A DNA stretch of 61,559 bases from JAEHDI01 sp035455185 (GTDB taxonomy: Bacteria > Acidobacteriota > Terriglobia > Bryobacterales > Bryobacteraceae): positions 1 through 61,559 of the forward strand of contig DATIFQ010000372.1 of assembly GCA_035455185.1 (NCBI GenBank), given 5' to 3'. A program made the position numbers and the translations under genes. Under the pieces are notes generated by a model, which saw only the letters and a program-made list of their open reading frames with translations, was not told the origin of the DNA and did no database searches. Position 1 is the first letter of the stretch; every line of letters begins with the position of its first letter. Below, one piece after another: positions 32,084 to 41,130 of the stretch.

Positions 32084-32746
32084 GTGAAAAGAGCAGCGAA
32101 GCCATCTATCATCAGATCAAAGGCAGGAAAATCGATGAACACCGCCGAAGGAAACAACGCCAAACGCAGCGCCGCCGCTTCGGAACCAGCACCCGACAGC
32201 GGTAAGTCACGCTCTCCCGTGTCCGAGCAGGCGCCTGGAAACGTCGATAAGATCCGGGACATACTCTTCGGGTCTCAGATGCGCGACTATGAGGTTCGCT
32301 TCGCCCGCCTCGAGGAGTCTCTCCGCAAGGAATCGTCTGACCTTAGGGAGGGCACTAAGAGACGGCTGGACACCCTGGAAGGCTACATCAAGAAAGAGTT
32401 GGAGTCGCTCGAATCGCGCCTCAAGAGCGAGAAACAAGAGCGCGCGGAATCGCATGGTGCAGTTTCGGCCGACCTCAAGAGCACGGCCGCTTCGCTGACC
32501 AAGAAGATCAGCGAAGTCGAGAACCAGAATGGCCAAGCCCAGCGTGAACTACGCAAAGAGCTTTTGGAGCAGTCCAATAAGCTCAGCGACGAGATTCGGG
32601 TGAAGAACGAAGAACTGGCATCGCTTCTGGACCGGCGCGTGCAAGAACTGCGGAACGACAAGACGGACAGGACTGCCCTGGCGAATCTCTTGACCGAGGT
32701 AGCCATGCGCCTGACCGACGAGTTCCATGTACCCGGAGCGGAATAG
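32084..32746 (+). CDS. Coiled-coil protein of signalling block
   Basis: The 220-residue protein has a basic N-terminus (VKRAAKPSIIRSKAGKS), a Ser/Pro-rich linker, the short motif IRDILFGSQMRDYEVRFARLE (about 70-90) and then a long heptad-rich coiled coil to residue 210. The end LANLLTEVAMRLTDEF is a likely short helix. GTG at 32084 has GGAGG five bases upstream; the ATG at 32135 with CAGGAAAA upstream is the alternative. The segment FGxQxxDYExRFxxLE followed by a coiled coil suggests a scaffold. It ends 21 bases before the OmpA-domain gene. Confidence 0.7.
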   Translation: MKRAAKPSIIRSKAGKSMNTAEGNNAKRSAAASEPAPDSGKSRSPVSEQAPGNVDKIRDILFGSQMRDYEVRFARLEESLRKESSDLREGTKRRLDTLEGYIKKELESLESRLKSEKQERAESHGAVSADLKSTAASLTKKISEVENQNGQAQRELRKELLEQSNKLSDEIRVKNEELASLLDRRVQELRNDKTDRTALANLLTEVAMRLTDEFHVPGAE

Positions 32747-32767
32747 GACGCCATCCAGTTCGACAGC

Positions 32768-34339
32768 ATGTCCAGCGAAGGGTCAGCCATTCATCAGGGC
32801 TCAGCCGATGACGAATTCGCGGAACTGAGCGCGATTTTGCTCGCCGCGGAGCGGAGCCAGCTTTCGGAACTGAAGCACCGGCTGGAGGATCCGGAAGCGC
32901 GGGCGCAAGACGTGGCCCTGGTGCTCGCGGAAGCCATCCGGTTGCGCGCCGCAGGGGATACGAAACTGCGGCGAGCGCTACAGCCCACCATTGAAGAAGC
33001 GATCGGCGTCGCCGTCAGAAAAAACCCGCACATGCTGGCGAGCGCGCTCTTCCCGATATTCGGCAAGGCGATTCGCAAGGCGATCGCTTCCGAATTGGAC
33101 GGGATGATACAGGCGCTGAGCCAGATTTTGGAGCAGAGCCTGTCGCTCCGCAGTCTGAAATGGCGGTTCGAGGCTCTGCGCACGAACAAGTCCTACGCCG
33201 AAATCGTTCTTCTGCGCAGCGTTCTCTACCGGGTGGAGCAGGTCTTCCTGATCCACCGAAAAACCGGGTTGCTGCTGCTGCATGCGCAAAGCGGTTCCTC
33301 CGGACTCAAGGACCCGGAGATGATCTCCGGCATGTTGACGGCCCTCCAAGACTTCGCACGCGACGCCATTAGTGGCGCTGAAGGCGAGAATCTGGAGACG
33401 GTTCGCGTGGGCGACTTCACGGTGGTCCTGGCATACGGCCCCGAACTCATCCTGGCCGGGTTCGTTCGCGGCGTGGCCCCGAGGGGGCTTAACCGGCTGT
33501 TTCAGGACGAACTCGATTCCATACAGGAGGAGCAATCCGCTGCCTCGGTGGACTTCTCGGGAGATACGTCGAAATTCGAGAGCAGCCGGCCCCATCTCGA
33601 GAAGTGTTTGGTGGGGCAGGGCGACCCGCGGGCCAAAGCCCCAGCCAGTTCGCTGGCAGCGCGCCTCCTGCTGTTCGGTATTCCGGCGCTTCTGATCGCC
33701 GTGGCGCTGGGCTGGTGGCTGGTGTCGCTACGGGCTGAACGGCGCTGGCAGAGCCTGGTGGAACGGATTAGCTCGCAACCCGGAATCGTGATCACGACCT
33801 CAGGCGAGCACGGCGGCAAACGCTTCATCTCCGGATTGCGCGACCCTTTGGCTGCCGATCCGGCGGCAATGGTCAGCGCCGCGGGTCTCTCCAGCAGTCA
33901 AGTAGAGTTCCGGTGGGAGCCATACCATTCGCTGCATCCGCGCTTCGCCGCGGAGCGCCAATACTCCGCGGTCAAAGAACAGTTGGAGGGGAGCGCGATT
34001 CGGTTTAGTCTAGGCAGCGCGGCCATCTCCGCCGAAGCAGGGCATGCCGTGGATGAACTCGCATCTAAGGTCACAGCTTTGTTCAATGCGGCCGCAACTA
34101 CCGGACGGGAGGTCAAGATTGAGATCTTGGGCAGCACCGATTTCCGGGGGAGAAGTGAGCTGAACGTAAACCTGGCACGAGATCGTGCTGCCACGGTGGA
34201 GGCAGCGCTGGCAGGCTTGGGGGTCCCCAGGGAACGGATGGAGGCCAGAGGCCTGACTTCACCGTGCGGGCTAGCGCGCGGCCGTGACGACGCCGCATGC
34301 AGGAGTGCGACTCTCCGGGTGCTCGAGGTCAGTCGTTAG
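32768..34339 (+). CDS. Membrane protein with C-terminal OmpA-like domain
   Basis: The 523-residue protein has a large cytoplasmic N-terminal part (about 1-295) and one transmembrane helix (LLLFGIPALLIAVALGWWLV, about 298-318). A periplasmic region of about 200 residues ends in an OmpA-family peptidoglycan-binding-type domain (IEILGSTDFRGRSELNVNLA and RAATVEAALAGLGVPRERME). N-terminal residues 120-180 (LRWRFEALRTNKSYAEI-like stretch, positions about 33150-33200) have no assigned fold. Topology with cytoplasmic bulk and a cell-wall-binding end links envelope and cytoplasm, and the small GTPase gene starts three bases after its stop. Confidence 0.85.
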   Translation: MSSEGSAIHQGSADDEFAELSAILLAAERSQLSELKHRLEDPEARAQDVALVLAEAIRLRAAGDTKLRRALQPTIEEAIGVAVRKNPHMLASALFPIFGKAIRKAIASELDGMIQALSQILEQSLSLRSLKWRFEALRTNKSYAEIVLLRSVLYRVEQVFLIHRKTGLLLLHAQSGSSGLKDPEMISGMLTALQDFARDAISGAEGENLETVRVGDFTVVLAYGPELILAGFVRGVAPRGLNRLFQDELDSIQEEQSAASVDFSGDTSKFESSRPHLEKCLVGQGDPRAKAPASSLAARLLLFGIPALLIAVALGWWLVSLRAERRWQSLVERISSQPGIVITTSGEHGGKRFISGLRDPLAADPAAMVSAAGLSSSQVEFRWEPYHSLHPRFAAERQYSAVKEQLEGSAIRFSLGSAAISAEAGHAVDELASKVTALFNAAATTGREVKIEILGSTDFRGRSELNVNLARDRAATVEAALAGLGVPRERMEARGLTSPCGLARGRDDAACRSATLRVLEVSR

Positions 34340-34342
34340 CCC

Positions 34343-34873
34343 ATGATCAAGAAAAAGATCTGCATGGTCGGGTCGTTCGGCGTTGGTAAGACCAGCCTGG
34401 TGAAGCGGTTTGTGGAAAGCATCTTCGGCGAACAATACCTGACAACCGTGGGTGTCAAGATCGACAAGAAGGATGTGGTCGTCGACGGCTGTACAGTGAC
34501 GCTGGCTATTTGGGACATCGCTGGAGAAGACGATCTAGCTGAGTTTCGGATCTCCAATGTTCGAGGCGCATCCGGCTATGTTCTCGTGGTTGATGGATGC
34601 CGCCGAGCCAGTCTCGAAAAAGCAGTCGATCTTCAAAGGCGCATCACTGCCTCCTTCGGCCTTTTACCTTTTGTATTGGTCGCCAATAAGGCGGACTTGC
34701 GCGACGAGTGGGAGATTCAGCCGGATGCAATCGCGGCGCTCATCGGCGAGGGCTGGCACGCCATCGAAGCCAGTGCGAAGACGGGTGACGCAGTCGAGCA
34801 GGTTTTCCATACGCTGGCGAAAGACATGCTTGATCGCGACGCTTCCCGCGTGGTCGAGGGCGACGAGGAGTAG
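34343..34873 (+). CDS. Ras/Rab-like small GTPase
   Basis: The 176-residue single-domain protein has all G motifs of the Ras superfamily: G1 GSFGVGKTSL (10-19), G2 threonine in YLTTVGVK (about T34/T35), G3 WDIAGED (57-63), G4 NKAD (115-118) and G5 SAK (144-146). The residue equivalent to the catalytic glutamine of Ras (DxAGQ) is E62, which suggests altered or partner-dependent hydrolysis. There is no C-terminal prenylation cysteine, as expected in bacteria. It is embedded between an OmpA-domain membrane protein and a hybrid kinase. MglA-like polarity roles are possible, but no MglB/roadblock gene is seen. Confidence 0.92.
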   Translation: MIKKKICMVGSFGVGKTSLVKRFVESIFGEQYLTTVGVKIDKKDVVVDGCTVTLAIWDIAGEDDLAEFRISNVRGASGYVLVVDGCRRASLEKAVDLQRRITASFGLLPFVLVANKADLRDEWEIQPDAIAALIGEGWHAIEASAKTGDAVEQVFHTLAKDMLDRDASRVVEGDEE

Positions 34874-34882
34874 ACTATCCCG

Positions 34883-37201
34883 ATGCTGGACGGCCCGCGT
34901 ACTTTCCGGGCGGGAATGGACCTCCTGCCCTTACTCGGTTTCGCAGTTTTCGAAAGAGCGGAAGCAGGTTCGTTTCGCCCGGCCGGCCAGCCACCGGAAT
35001 GGTTGCGAACGTTTCCGGCGGAAGCACAGACCGTTTGCACCACCGATGCTCTGGTCGAGATCTTCCCGTATCTGGATGTGTTCTTACCCGACGCGGAAGA
35101 GCATTGGAACGCAGGCAAACCCGCCCGGCTCCATTCCGAGATGTGGACTCAGACCGACCTCGAGGGCAAAGAGTGGCGCCTACGCGCAACCGCCACTTGC
35201 CTTGAAGCTCGCGCGTTGCTGGTGATCGAGCCCGCCGAGGTCCTTTTCAACGAGACGCAGAGTTTCGTCCAGCATGCTCACGACGCCACGCTGGCATATG
35301 ACAAAGTGGCGAAACTGAGCCGCGCGCTGAAATCGGCGAATGAGCAGTTGGAGATCAGGAATCGGGATGTGGAACGCGCCACCAATGCGAAAAGTGAGTT
35401 TCTCGCCCGGATGAGCCACGAGATCCGCACGCCGATGAATGCCATACTGGGCATGGCCGACCTGCTTTGGGAAACCCCTCTCAGCCCCGAACAGCGGGAG
35501 TACGTCCGCGTTTTCCGGCGCGCCGGGGACAACCTTCTGAACCTGATCAACGACATTCTGGACCTCTCCAAAGTGGAGGCCGGCCAGTTGGAGTTGGAGC
35601 AGGCCGATTTCGACTTGAGCGAAGTCCTCGAGAAGGCCGCTGAGATCGCCGCGGTTCGTGCACACGCCAAGGGGCTCGAATTGAGTTGTCGCATTAAGGC
35701 GGACGTGCCGCATCTGCTAACCGGAGACGCCGGACGTCTGCGACAGGTCATTCTGAACTTGCTGGGAAACTCCATCAAATTCACCGAACGTGGCGAGTTG
35801 ACGGTTTGGGTCGAACTTGACCCGGACCGCTGTGAGCCCGGCGCTTTGCGTTTCCGTGTTGAGGACACGGGAATCGGAATCGCACCCGATAAGCTGGCAA
35901 CCGTCTTCGAGAACTTCACCCAGGCGGACAGTTCCATCACGCGCAGGTACGGCGGGACGGGACTGGGCCTCTCAATCTCAAAGCGGTTTGTGGAGTTGAT
36001 GGGTGGGCGCATGTGGGTAGAAAGCAGCCTGGGCATCGGGAGCGTTTTCTATTTCACAACTGTCTTCAAGGTTAGGAACGTTCAGCCGTCGCCTCCACCA
36101 GAGTTCACCGGACTCCGCTGCCTCGTGGTTGACGACAATGCGAACCATCGGGCCGCGGTGTGCGACATCCTGACCTCCTGGGGCGCCGTTGTCGGTCAGT
36201 CGGATGGCCCTGATGCGGTAGCAAGACTGCGCGCCGGAATGCAGTCCGGCGCACCCTGCTCGCTGGTGCTCCTGGATGGGGTGATCCCTGGCATCGACAG
36301 TTTCCACCTCGCTAAGGTTATCCGCGACTCGATGCTCTCGAGTCAGGTTCTGCTGATGCTGACAACCGACCGTCCGGCGGACGCCGCCCGATGCCGGCAG
36401 TTGGGTATCCGGACGCTGCTCAAGCCGGTACGCCGGTCTGAGCTGATCGACGTGTGGCGTACCGGCGCACCTTTGCAACCTGTAACCACACCCGATAGTG
36501 TGCCGACGGTGCCGGAGTTCGACTCGATGCGTATTCTCCTGGCGGACGACTCCGATGATAACCGGTTCCTGATCCGGTCCTACCTGCGGAACTCGGGATG
36601 CCTCTTGGATGAAGCCGAAGATGGGCTTGCTGCCGTCCAGAAGTTCAGAGCGGCAAAGTACCAACTCGTACTCACCGATGTAGAAATGCCTGTCCTGGAC
36701 GGGTACTCCGCCACCCGGCAGATGCGGGAATGGGAACGGGAGAGCGGAAGGCGACCAACGCCGATCCTGGCCCTTACCGCACATGCACTCACGGCAGAAG
36801 CACAGAAGAGCGTGGATGCAGGATGCAATGCCCACCTCACGAAACCAATCCAAAAAAGCGTTCTCTTAGAGGCCATCCGCCAGTACGCTCTGCGGGAAGC
36901 ATCAGAAACGATCCGAGCGGTGGTGGACTCTTCGTTGCGGGAAATCGTGCCTGGATATCTTACGAATCGCCGCATGGACGTGATCGCTTTTCGGACCGCT
37001 CTCGAGCATGACGATTTTCAGACAATTCGAATGACGGCGCACAAGCTCAAGGGGACCGGCGGCGGATATGGTTTTCCAATGCTGACACAGCTAGGGGCGG
37101 CAATTGAGAATGCCGCGATCACACGAGACGCCGAGTCTATCCGCAAGAATATCGCCGAACTGGACCGATATCTGGACAAGGTTGAAGTGGAGTACCACTG
37201 A
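34883..37201 (+). CDS. Hybrid histidine kinase (sensor-HisKA-HATPase-REC-REC-HPt)
   Basis: The 772-residue cytoplasmic protein has an N-terminal PAS-like domain (about 12-120, LLPLLGFAVFERAEAGSF) and a coiled coil (140-170). Then come HisKA with H179 in MSHEIRTPMNAILG, HATPase (GTGLGLSISKRF), a first receiver with acceptor in LLDGVIPG, a second receiver with TDVEMPVLDG and TKPI, and an HPt domain with histidine in TAHKLKGTGGGYGF. It has no membrane segment, so its signal is cytoplasmic. Its position nine bases after the GTPase suggests that the GTPase or the membrane complex regulates the kinase. Confidence 0.92.
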   Translation: MLDGPRTFRAGMDLLPLLGFAVFERAEAGSFRPAGQPPEWLRTFPAEAQTVCTTDALVEIFPYLDVFLPDAEEHWNAGKPARLHSEMWTQTDLEGKEWRLRATATCLEARALLVIEPAEVLFNETQSFVQHAHDATLAYDKVAKLSRALKSANEQLEIRNRDVERATNAKSEFLARMSHEIRTPMNAILGMADLLWETPLSPEQREYVRVFRRAGDNLLNLINDILDLSKVEAGQLELEQADFDLSEVLEKAAEIAAVRAHAKGLELSCRIKADVPHLLTGDAGRLRQVILNLLGNSIKFTERGELTVWVELDPDRCEPGALRFRVEDTGIGIAPDKLATVFENFTQADSSITRRYGGTGLGLSISKRFVELMGGRMWVESSLGIGSVFYFTTVFKVRNVQPSPPPEFTGLRCLVVDDNANHRAAVCDILTSWGAVVGQSDGPDAVARLRAGMQSGAPCSLVLLDGVIPGIDSFHLAKVIRDSMLSSQVLLMLTTDRPADAARCRQLGIRTLLKPVRRSELIDVWRTGAPLQPVTTPDSVPTVPEFDSMRILLADDSDDNRFLIRSYLRNSGCLLDEAEDGLAAVQKFRAAKYQLVLTDVEMPVLDGYSATRQMREWERESGRRPTPILALTAHALTAEAQKSVDAGCNAHLTKPIQKSVLLEAIRQYALREASETIRAVVDSSLREIVPGYLTNRRMDVIAFRTALEHDDFQTIRMTAHKLKGTGGGYGFPMLTQLGAAIENAAITRDAESIRKNIAELDRYLDKVEVEYH

Positions 37202-37218
37202 CAGCGAGGTAGCACGGA

Positions 37219-38541
37219 ATGAAAGTTCGCTTTTGGGGAACACGGGGATCAATCGCGACGCCTGGCATCGGAACCACCAGGTTTGGCGGGAATACGTCCT
37301 GTGTGGAAGCCGTTACGGATTCCGGCGTCCGTTTCGTCCTCGATTGCGGCACCGGCGCGCGTTTGCTCGGCTCGCACCTGGCCGCTAGTGCGCCGAGACC
37401 CATCGGCGCGAACATCCTGCTAAGCCATACTCACTGGGACCACATCCAGGGATTCCCGTTCTTCGTCCCTGTATTCGTACCCGGAAGCCGGATTGCGGTG
37501 TACGCTCCTCAAGGTGGCGGCCGCAGCTTATCGGCAGTACTGGCCGGACAAATGGAGTTCACCTATTTCCCGGTGGAACTCGACCAGCTTTCTGCGGAAA
37601 TCACTTACCACGACCTCGCGGAAGGTACTCACGTCATCGATGGGGTCACGGTTAAGGCGCAGTATCTGAATCATCCCGCGATGACGCTCGGTTACAGAAT
37701 CGAAGCTGACGGAGTTTCTATCGCGTACCTGTGCGATCACGAGCCATTCTCCACCACTTTGTGGCAAACGGATTCGGCCCCCGGAAAGATCAAATCTATC
37801 TTGCACGATGGCGACCGCCGTCACGCCGAGTATATGTCCGGCGCCGACCTGGTCATCCACGATGCGCAGTACACCCCTGAAGAGTATCCGGCCAAGAAGA
37901 ACTGGGGGCACAGCACTTACGAGTATGTAGTGGAAGTGGCCGCAGCCGCGGGAGTAGAAAGTCTGGTTCTGACCCATCATGACCCCGCCCACGACGATGT
38001 TTTCATCGAGCGTATCCAGGATCTGGCCGCCAGTGTTGCCACCGCGCGCGGCTCATCCATGCGAGTCTCTTGTGCATACGAGGGTTGTGAGGTAGTCCTC
38101 AGGCGTGGTGAAAGCCGGGAGGCGGCAGTCGTCCAGCCCGGTAGTGCTCCTTCGGCGGAGGGCGGCCGGATTTTGATCGTCGATGATGACCCGGAGTTGC
38201 GCGCACTGGTTCGGGTAACCCTGGTGAAGGGAGGCTTTACGGTATCGGAAGCAGCAAGCGCCGCCGAGGCACTTCAGATGGTCGGTGAGAATCCGCTTGT
38301 CCTCATCATGTTGGATGTGCTGATGCCGGAAATGGATGGCCTAGAATTACTCCGCAGGCTTCGTGAACTTCCGGCGGCCAGAAACCTCCCGGTATTGATG
38401 CTAACTTCACTGAACGACGCAGAGTCCATCCGCAAGGGGTTTGACTTGGGCTGTACGGATTACCTGAGCAAGCCTTTCTCGATGCCACAACTGACTTCTC
38501 GCGTTCGAGCCTGCCTCGCGCGGGCGGCCGGAGTAGCCTGA
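37219..38541 (+). CDS. Metallo-beta-lactamase-fold protein fused to response receiver
   Basis: The 440-residue protein joins an N-terminal metallo-beta-lactamase hydrolase domain to a C-terminal receiver. The hydrolase starts MKVRFWGTRGSIATPG, with zinc motif HTHWDH at 70-75, H in LNHPAMTLGYRI, D in LVIHDAQYT and H in LTHHDPAHDD; it looks like the PhnP/phosphodiesterase branch. The receiver (about 315-438) has acceptor aspartate in MLDVLMPEMDG and lysine in YLSKPFS. Such a fusion suggests phosphorylation-controlled hydrolysis, perhaps of a nucleotide or cyclic-phosphate messenger; the substrate is unknown. GAGG precedes the ATG by about ten bases. It is the last gene of the signalling block. 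Confidence 0.9.
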   Translation: MKVRFWGTRGSIATPGIGTTRFGGNTSCVEAVTDSGVRFVLDCGTGARLLGSHLAASAPRPIGANILLSHTHWDHIQGFPFFVPVFVPGSRIAVYAPQGGGRSLSAVLAGQMEFTYFPVELDQLSAEITYHDLAEGTHVIDGVTVKAQYLNHPAMTLGYRIEADGVSIAYLCDHEPFSTTLWQTDSAPGKIKSILHDGDRRHAEYMSGADLVIHDAQYTPEEYPAKKNWGHSTYEYVVEVAAAAGVESLVLTHHDPAHDDVFIERIQDLAASVATARGSSMRVSCAYEGCEVVLRRGESREAAVVQPGSAPSAEGGRILIVDDDPELRALVRVTLVKGGFTVSEAASAAEALQMVGENPLVLIMLDVLMPEMDGLELLRRLRELPAARNLPVLMLTSLNDAESIRKGFDLGCTDYLSKPFSMPQLTSRVRACLARAAGVA

Positions 38542-38591
38542 GATTTCATCGGATCTCACGTCACGGCTGTTGAAACCAGGCCGCGGCGAAC

Positions 38592-39692
38592 TCAGTTTCT
38601 TCGGGCCGTAGCCAGAATGACTTCCCACATCTCCTGGCGAAATCGCTCCGCGGTGAATCGTTGGCGCCAGAGGCGGCGCGCGTTTCCGGCAGCAAGCGCA
38701 AGGCGCTCCGGCATGGAGAGAAGTTCACGCAGGCGCCGCGCGATGCCGGACGGCGATGCGGAATGCAACAGAAAGCCGTTTTCGCCATCGCGAATGGTCT
38801 CCGCAAGATCGCCGACTGGCGAAGCTAGGACAGGCACACCGGCCGAGAAGGCGTCGAGGAGCACATAGGGGACCCCCCCTTCACATCTCGATGGCAGCAC
38901 GAGGAGATCGAGCTTCGAGAGCACTTCGTACACGTCGTCGGACCAACCGAGATACTTCAGAGAAGCGGGCGCCGATGCCAGGACTTCCCGCTTGTACCGC
39001 AAAGCGGCCTCATCTCCTTGGCGTGCGTCCCCGCAGAGAAGGAACTCCGCGTCGGGCATCTCGGGCGTCAGTTCGGCGGCGGCCAGAACGAATTCCTTCT
39101 GGCGCTTATCCGGCTCGATGCGGCCGATCATGCCGATGCGCGGGCCCGATGCTCTCGCGGCGCGTCTCCAGTCCGGCGGCGGCCCGTCGACTCCGCCGTA
39201 AATGACACGCGCACGAGCACCCCACTGATGAGCGACGAACCGCGTTGCGGCGAGGACCGTGGCACGAGTGGCATTCAGCGCCGCGGCAACCAGCGGCTTG
39301 CCATTCCATATCGAGACGTAATTGTGCGAATGAAAGATGACCGGGCGGCCGAGTCCCGCTCGCCAGACAGCAGGCATCAGACGCGGTCCATTGACGTAGA
39401 GGACAGCGGGCTCCAGAAGCTTGTCGAGCTTGCGGATCTCGGCGGGAAGAACTGCAAGGTCGCGGAGGAAACGCGCGGCGTCGCTCAAGTGCTTGGGGCC
39501 GTCGGAATACTGGCTGAGTGGAAGCACGTGGATGAGCGCCTCCTGTTCTCGGAGACGCGCAGCAAGCGGGCCGTCATCGGGCAAGCCCACATGTGCTTCC
39601 CAGTTCGCGCGGCGCACTGCCGGTAACAGTTCAAGCAAACTGCGCTGCGCTCCGCCGAGGCTGGAAAACTGTTCAAGAAACAGAATTCGCAT
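38592..39692 (-). CDS. Glycosyltransferase family 4 protein
   Basis: A 366-residue GT-B glycosyltransferase starting MRILFLEQFSSLGGAQRSLLELLP. The C-terminal donor-binding part contains RIGMIGRIEPDKRQKEFVLA and the GT4 motif PSRCEGGVPYVLLDAFSAGVPV. It would add a sugar to a lipid-linked repeat unit on the cytoplasmic face. The ATG at 39692 lies inside the end of the upstream ligase-like gene (20-base overlap); the frame is open to 39731 but that extension lacks homology character. Last gene of the minus-strand polysaccharide arm. Confidence 0.9.
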   Translation of the reverse strand: MRILFLEQFSSLGGAQRSLLELLPAVRRANWEAHVGLPDDGPLAARLREQEALIHVLPLSQYSDGPKHLSDAARFLRDLAVLPAEIRKLDKLLEPAVLYVNGPRLMPAVWRAGLGRPVIFHSHNYVSIWNGKPLVAAALNATRATVLAATRFVAHQWGARARVIYGGVDGPPPDWRRAARASGPRIGMIGRIEPDKRQKEFVLAAAELTPEMPDAEFLLCGDARQGDEAALRYKREVLASAPASLKYLGWSDDVYEVLSKLDLLVLPSRCEGGVPYVLLDAFSAGVPVLASPVGDLAETIRDGENGFLLHSASPSGIARRLRELLSMPERLALAAGNARRLWRQRFTAERFRQEMWEVILATARRN

Positions 39693-41130
39693 TTTCGGCC
39701 TCACGAACGCCGACGGCCAGCGCGGCGACAATCGCAGCCAGGACTCGCCAGTAGGTCAGAACATCTCCGCTCGACATCTGGACCGCGAAGCCGCACCAGA
39801 AGGCGAACAGCCATAGCCCAAACAGCCGCCGCATGTCGTTCTGTCCCGAGCGCTGGGAAGATTTCACCCATCGATACGTCGAGACTAGGACGGCGAAGTG
39901 GAGAGCCAGCAGGGAGACAAGACCGAGTACGCCGGTCTCGATGAGGAGGCTCAAGTACATGTTGTCGGCAACGACCGGGCGGCCCAGGTATCCGGTGTAC
40001 GGCAGCGTTTTGTAACCGATGCCGACGACGGCCTGCCAGGGGTGCTCGTGGAGGTAGCTAATGAGGAAGCCCCAGCTCTCCAGGCGCCGCGAGAGGATCA
40101 GGTTCGGCGACTCCAGCAGATACACTCCGCTGTACCAGAAGCGCTCCACATAAGCTGTGAGGAACGCCGGTAGAAACGCGTAGAGGGCAGCCCCGCCCGC
40201 GAGGATGCCCGCGAGCGCGAGAAAGACCAGGCGAATCACCGTCCGAACGATCCGAAGGTTTTCGCGTTCAAGCCACAGGAGCGCACCGAGCGAGACGACA
40301 AGGCTAACCATCGCCGCACGGGAGAAAGACAGCACCAGCGCGGCGAGGATGACAGTACCGCCCGTGAGCAGCCACGCCGAGGTGAGCCGCAGTGCTGGGC
40401 CGAGTTTCAGCACGGCGACGGCGGCGAGCATCACCAGTAGGAATACACAGAACACACCAAGCGTGCTCGCCTCATAAAACACGCCCTGTGCGCGGCGGAA
40501 CACACCACCTGGAAGCCAGACGAACTGCTCGGCGAATCGCACCGGAGCGGGAAACTGGAAATAGAAGTCAAGGCAGGCAAAGATCGCGCCGAAGGCTCCG
40601 GTATGAAACAGGAGGCGGACGAGCCACTCGGGAGGCAATTCGCGACCAGGCCCATCCGCAAGATAGAAGAATGAGTACACGGAGATGAGGAAAAGACAGA
40701 TGCGCGCCGCGGACTCGAACGCCAGCCGCCAGCCCGAGTAGATCGCCGCCATCGGGATGCTGAGCAGGAGCACGGCAGTCAAAGACACTAATGCAAGAGC
40801 GATAGACCGCCGCCGCAGCGTCCAGGCACCGAGGCGTGCCAAGCCGGCCCACACTCCGATGGCCGCCGCGAACAGAGAAGGGTGTGGCCCTGCGTTGCCC
40901 AGAGCCAGAGGGAGCGGTGGGAGCAGGAGGGCCATGCCGAGGAACACCATCACCCAGCGCGAGGCGCCGTTCAGCATCCACCACGCGGCCGCGACGAGGA
41001 CGGCGGCAATTGTGAAGGCCAGTACGTTCCTCAGACCGGAGGCCGCCGAGAGCGCCACAGCGGTCAATCCAGCCCCGCCACCTAGAAGGAGACCGAGTGC
41101 GAGCTCGCGGCGAGCGCTTCTCTCGCTCAT
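39673..41130 (-). CDS. O-antigen ligase/polymerase-like membrane protein
   Basis: A 485-residue protein with 12 or more membrane segments and a large periplasmic loop containing RLESWGFLISYLHEHPWQAVVGIGYKT and the typical VVADNMYLSLLIETGVLGLVSL segment of Wzy/WaaL-type proteins. It would polymerise or ligate polysaccharide chains at the periplasmic face. The ATG at 41130 forms an ATGA overlap with the flippase gene; the frame is open to 41310 but overlaps the flippase C-terminus there. Confidence 0.87.
   Translation of the reverse strand: MSERSARRELALGLLLGGGAGLTAVALSAASGLRNVLAFTIAAVLVAAAWWMLNGASRWVMVFLGMALLLPPLPLALGNAGPHPSLFAAAIGVWAGLARLGAWTLRRRSIALALVSLTAVLLLSIPMAAIYSGWRLAFESAARICLFLISVYSFFYLADGPGRELPPEWLVRLLFHTGAFGAIFACLDFYFQFPAPVRFAEQFVWLPGGVFRRAQGVFYEASTLGVFCVFLLVMLAAVAVLKLGPALRLTSAWLLTGGTVILAALVLSFSRAAMVSLVVSLGALLWLERENLRIVRTVIRLVFLALAGILAGGAALYAFLPAFLTAYVERFWYSGVYLLESPNLILSRRLESWGFLISYLHEHPWQAVVGIGYKTLPYTGYLGRPVVADNMYLSLLIETGVLGLVSLLALHFAVLVSTYRWVKSSQRSGQNDMRRLFGLWLFAFWCGFAVQMSSGDVLTYWRVLAAIVAALAVGVREAENANSVS

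Noticed and set aside
34343..34873. MglA polarity GTPase
   Set aside because: No MglB/roadblock gene is adjacent and the G3 motif differs; Ras/Rab-like is as far as the sequence allows.
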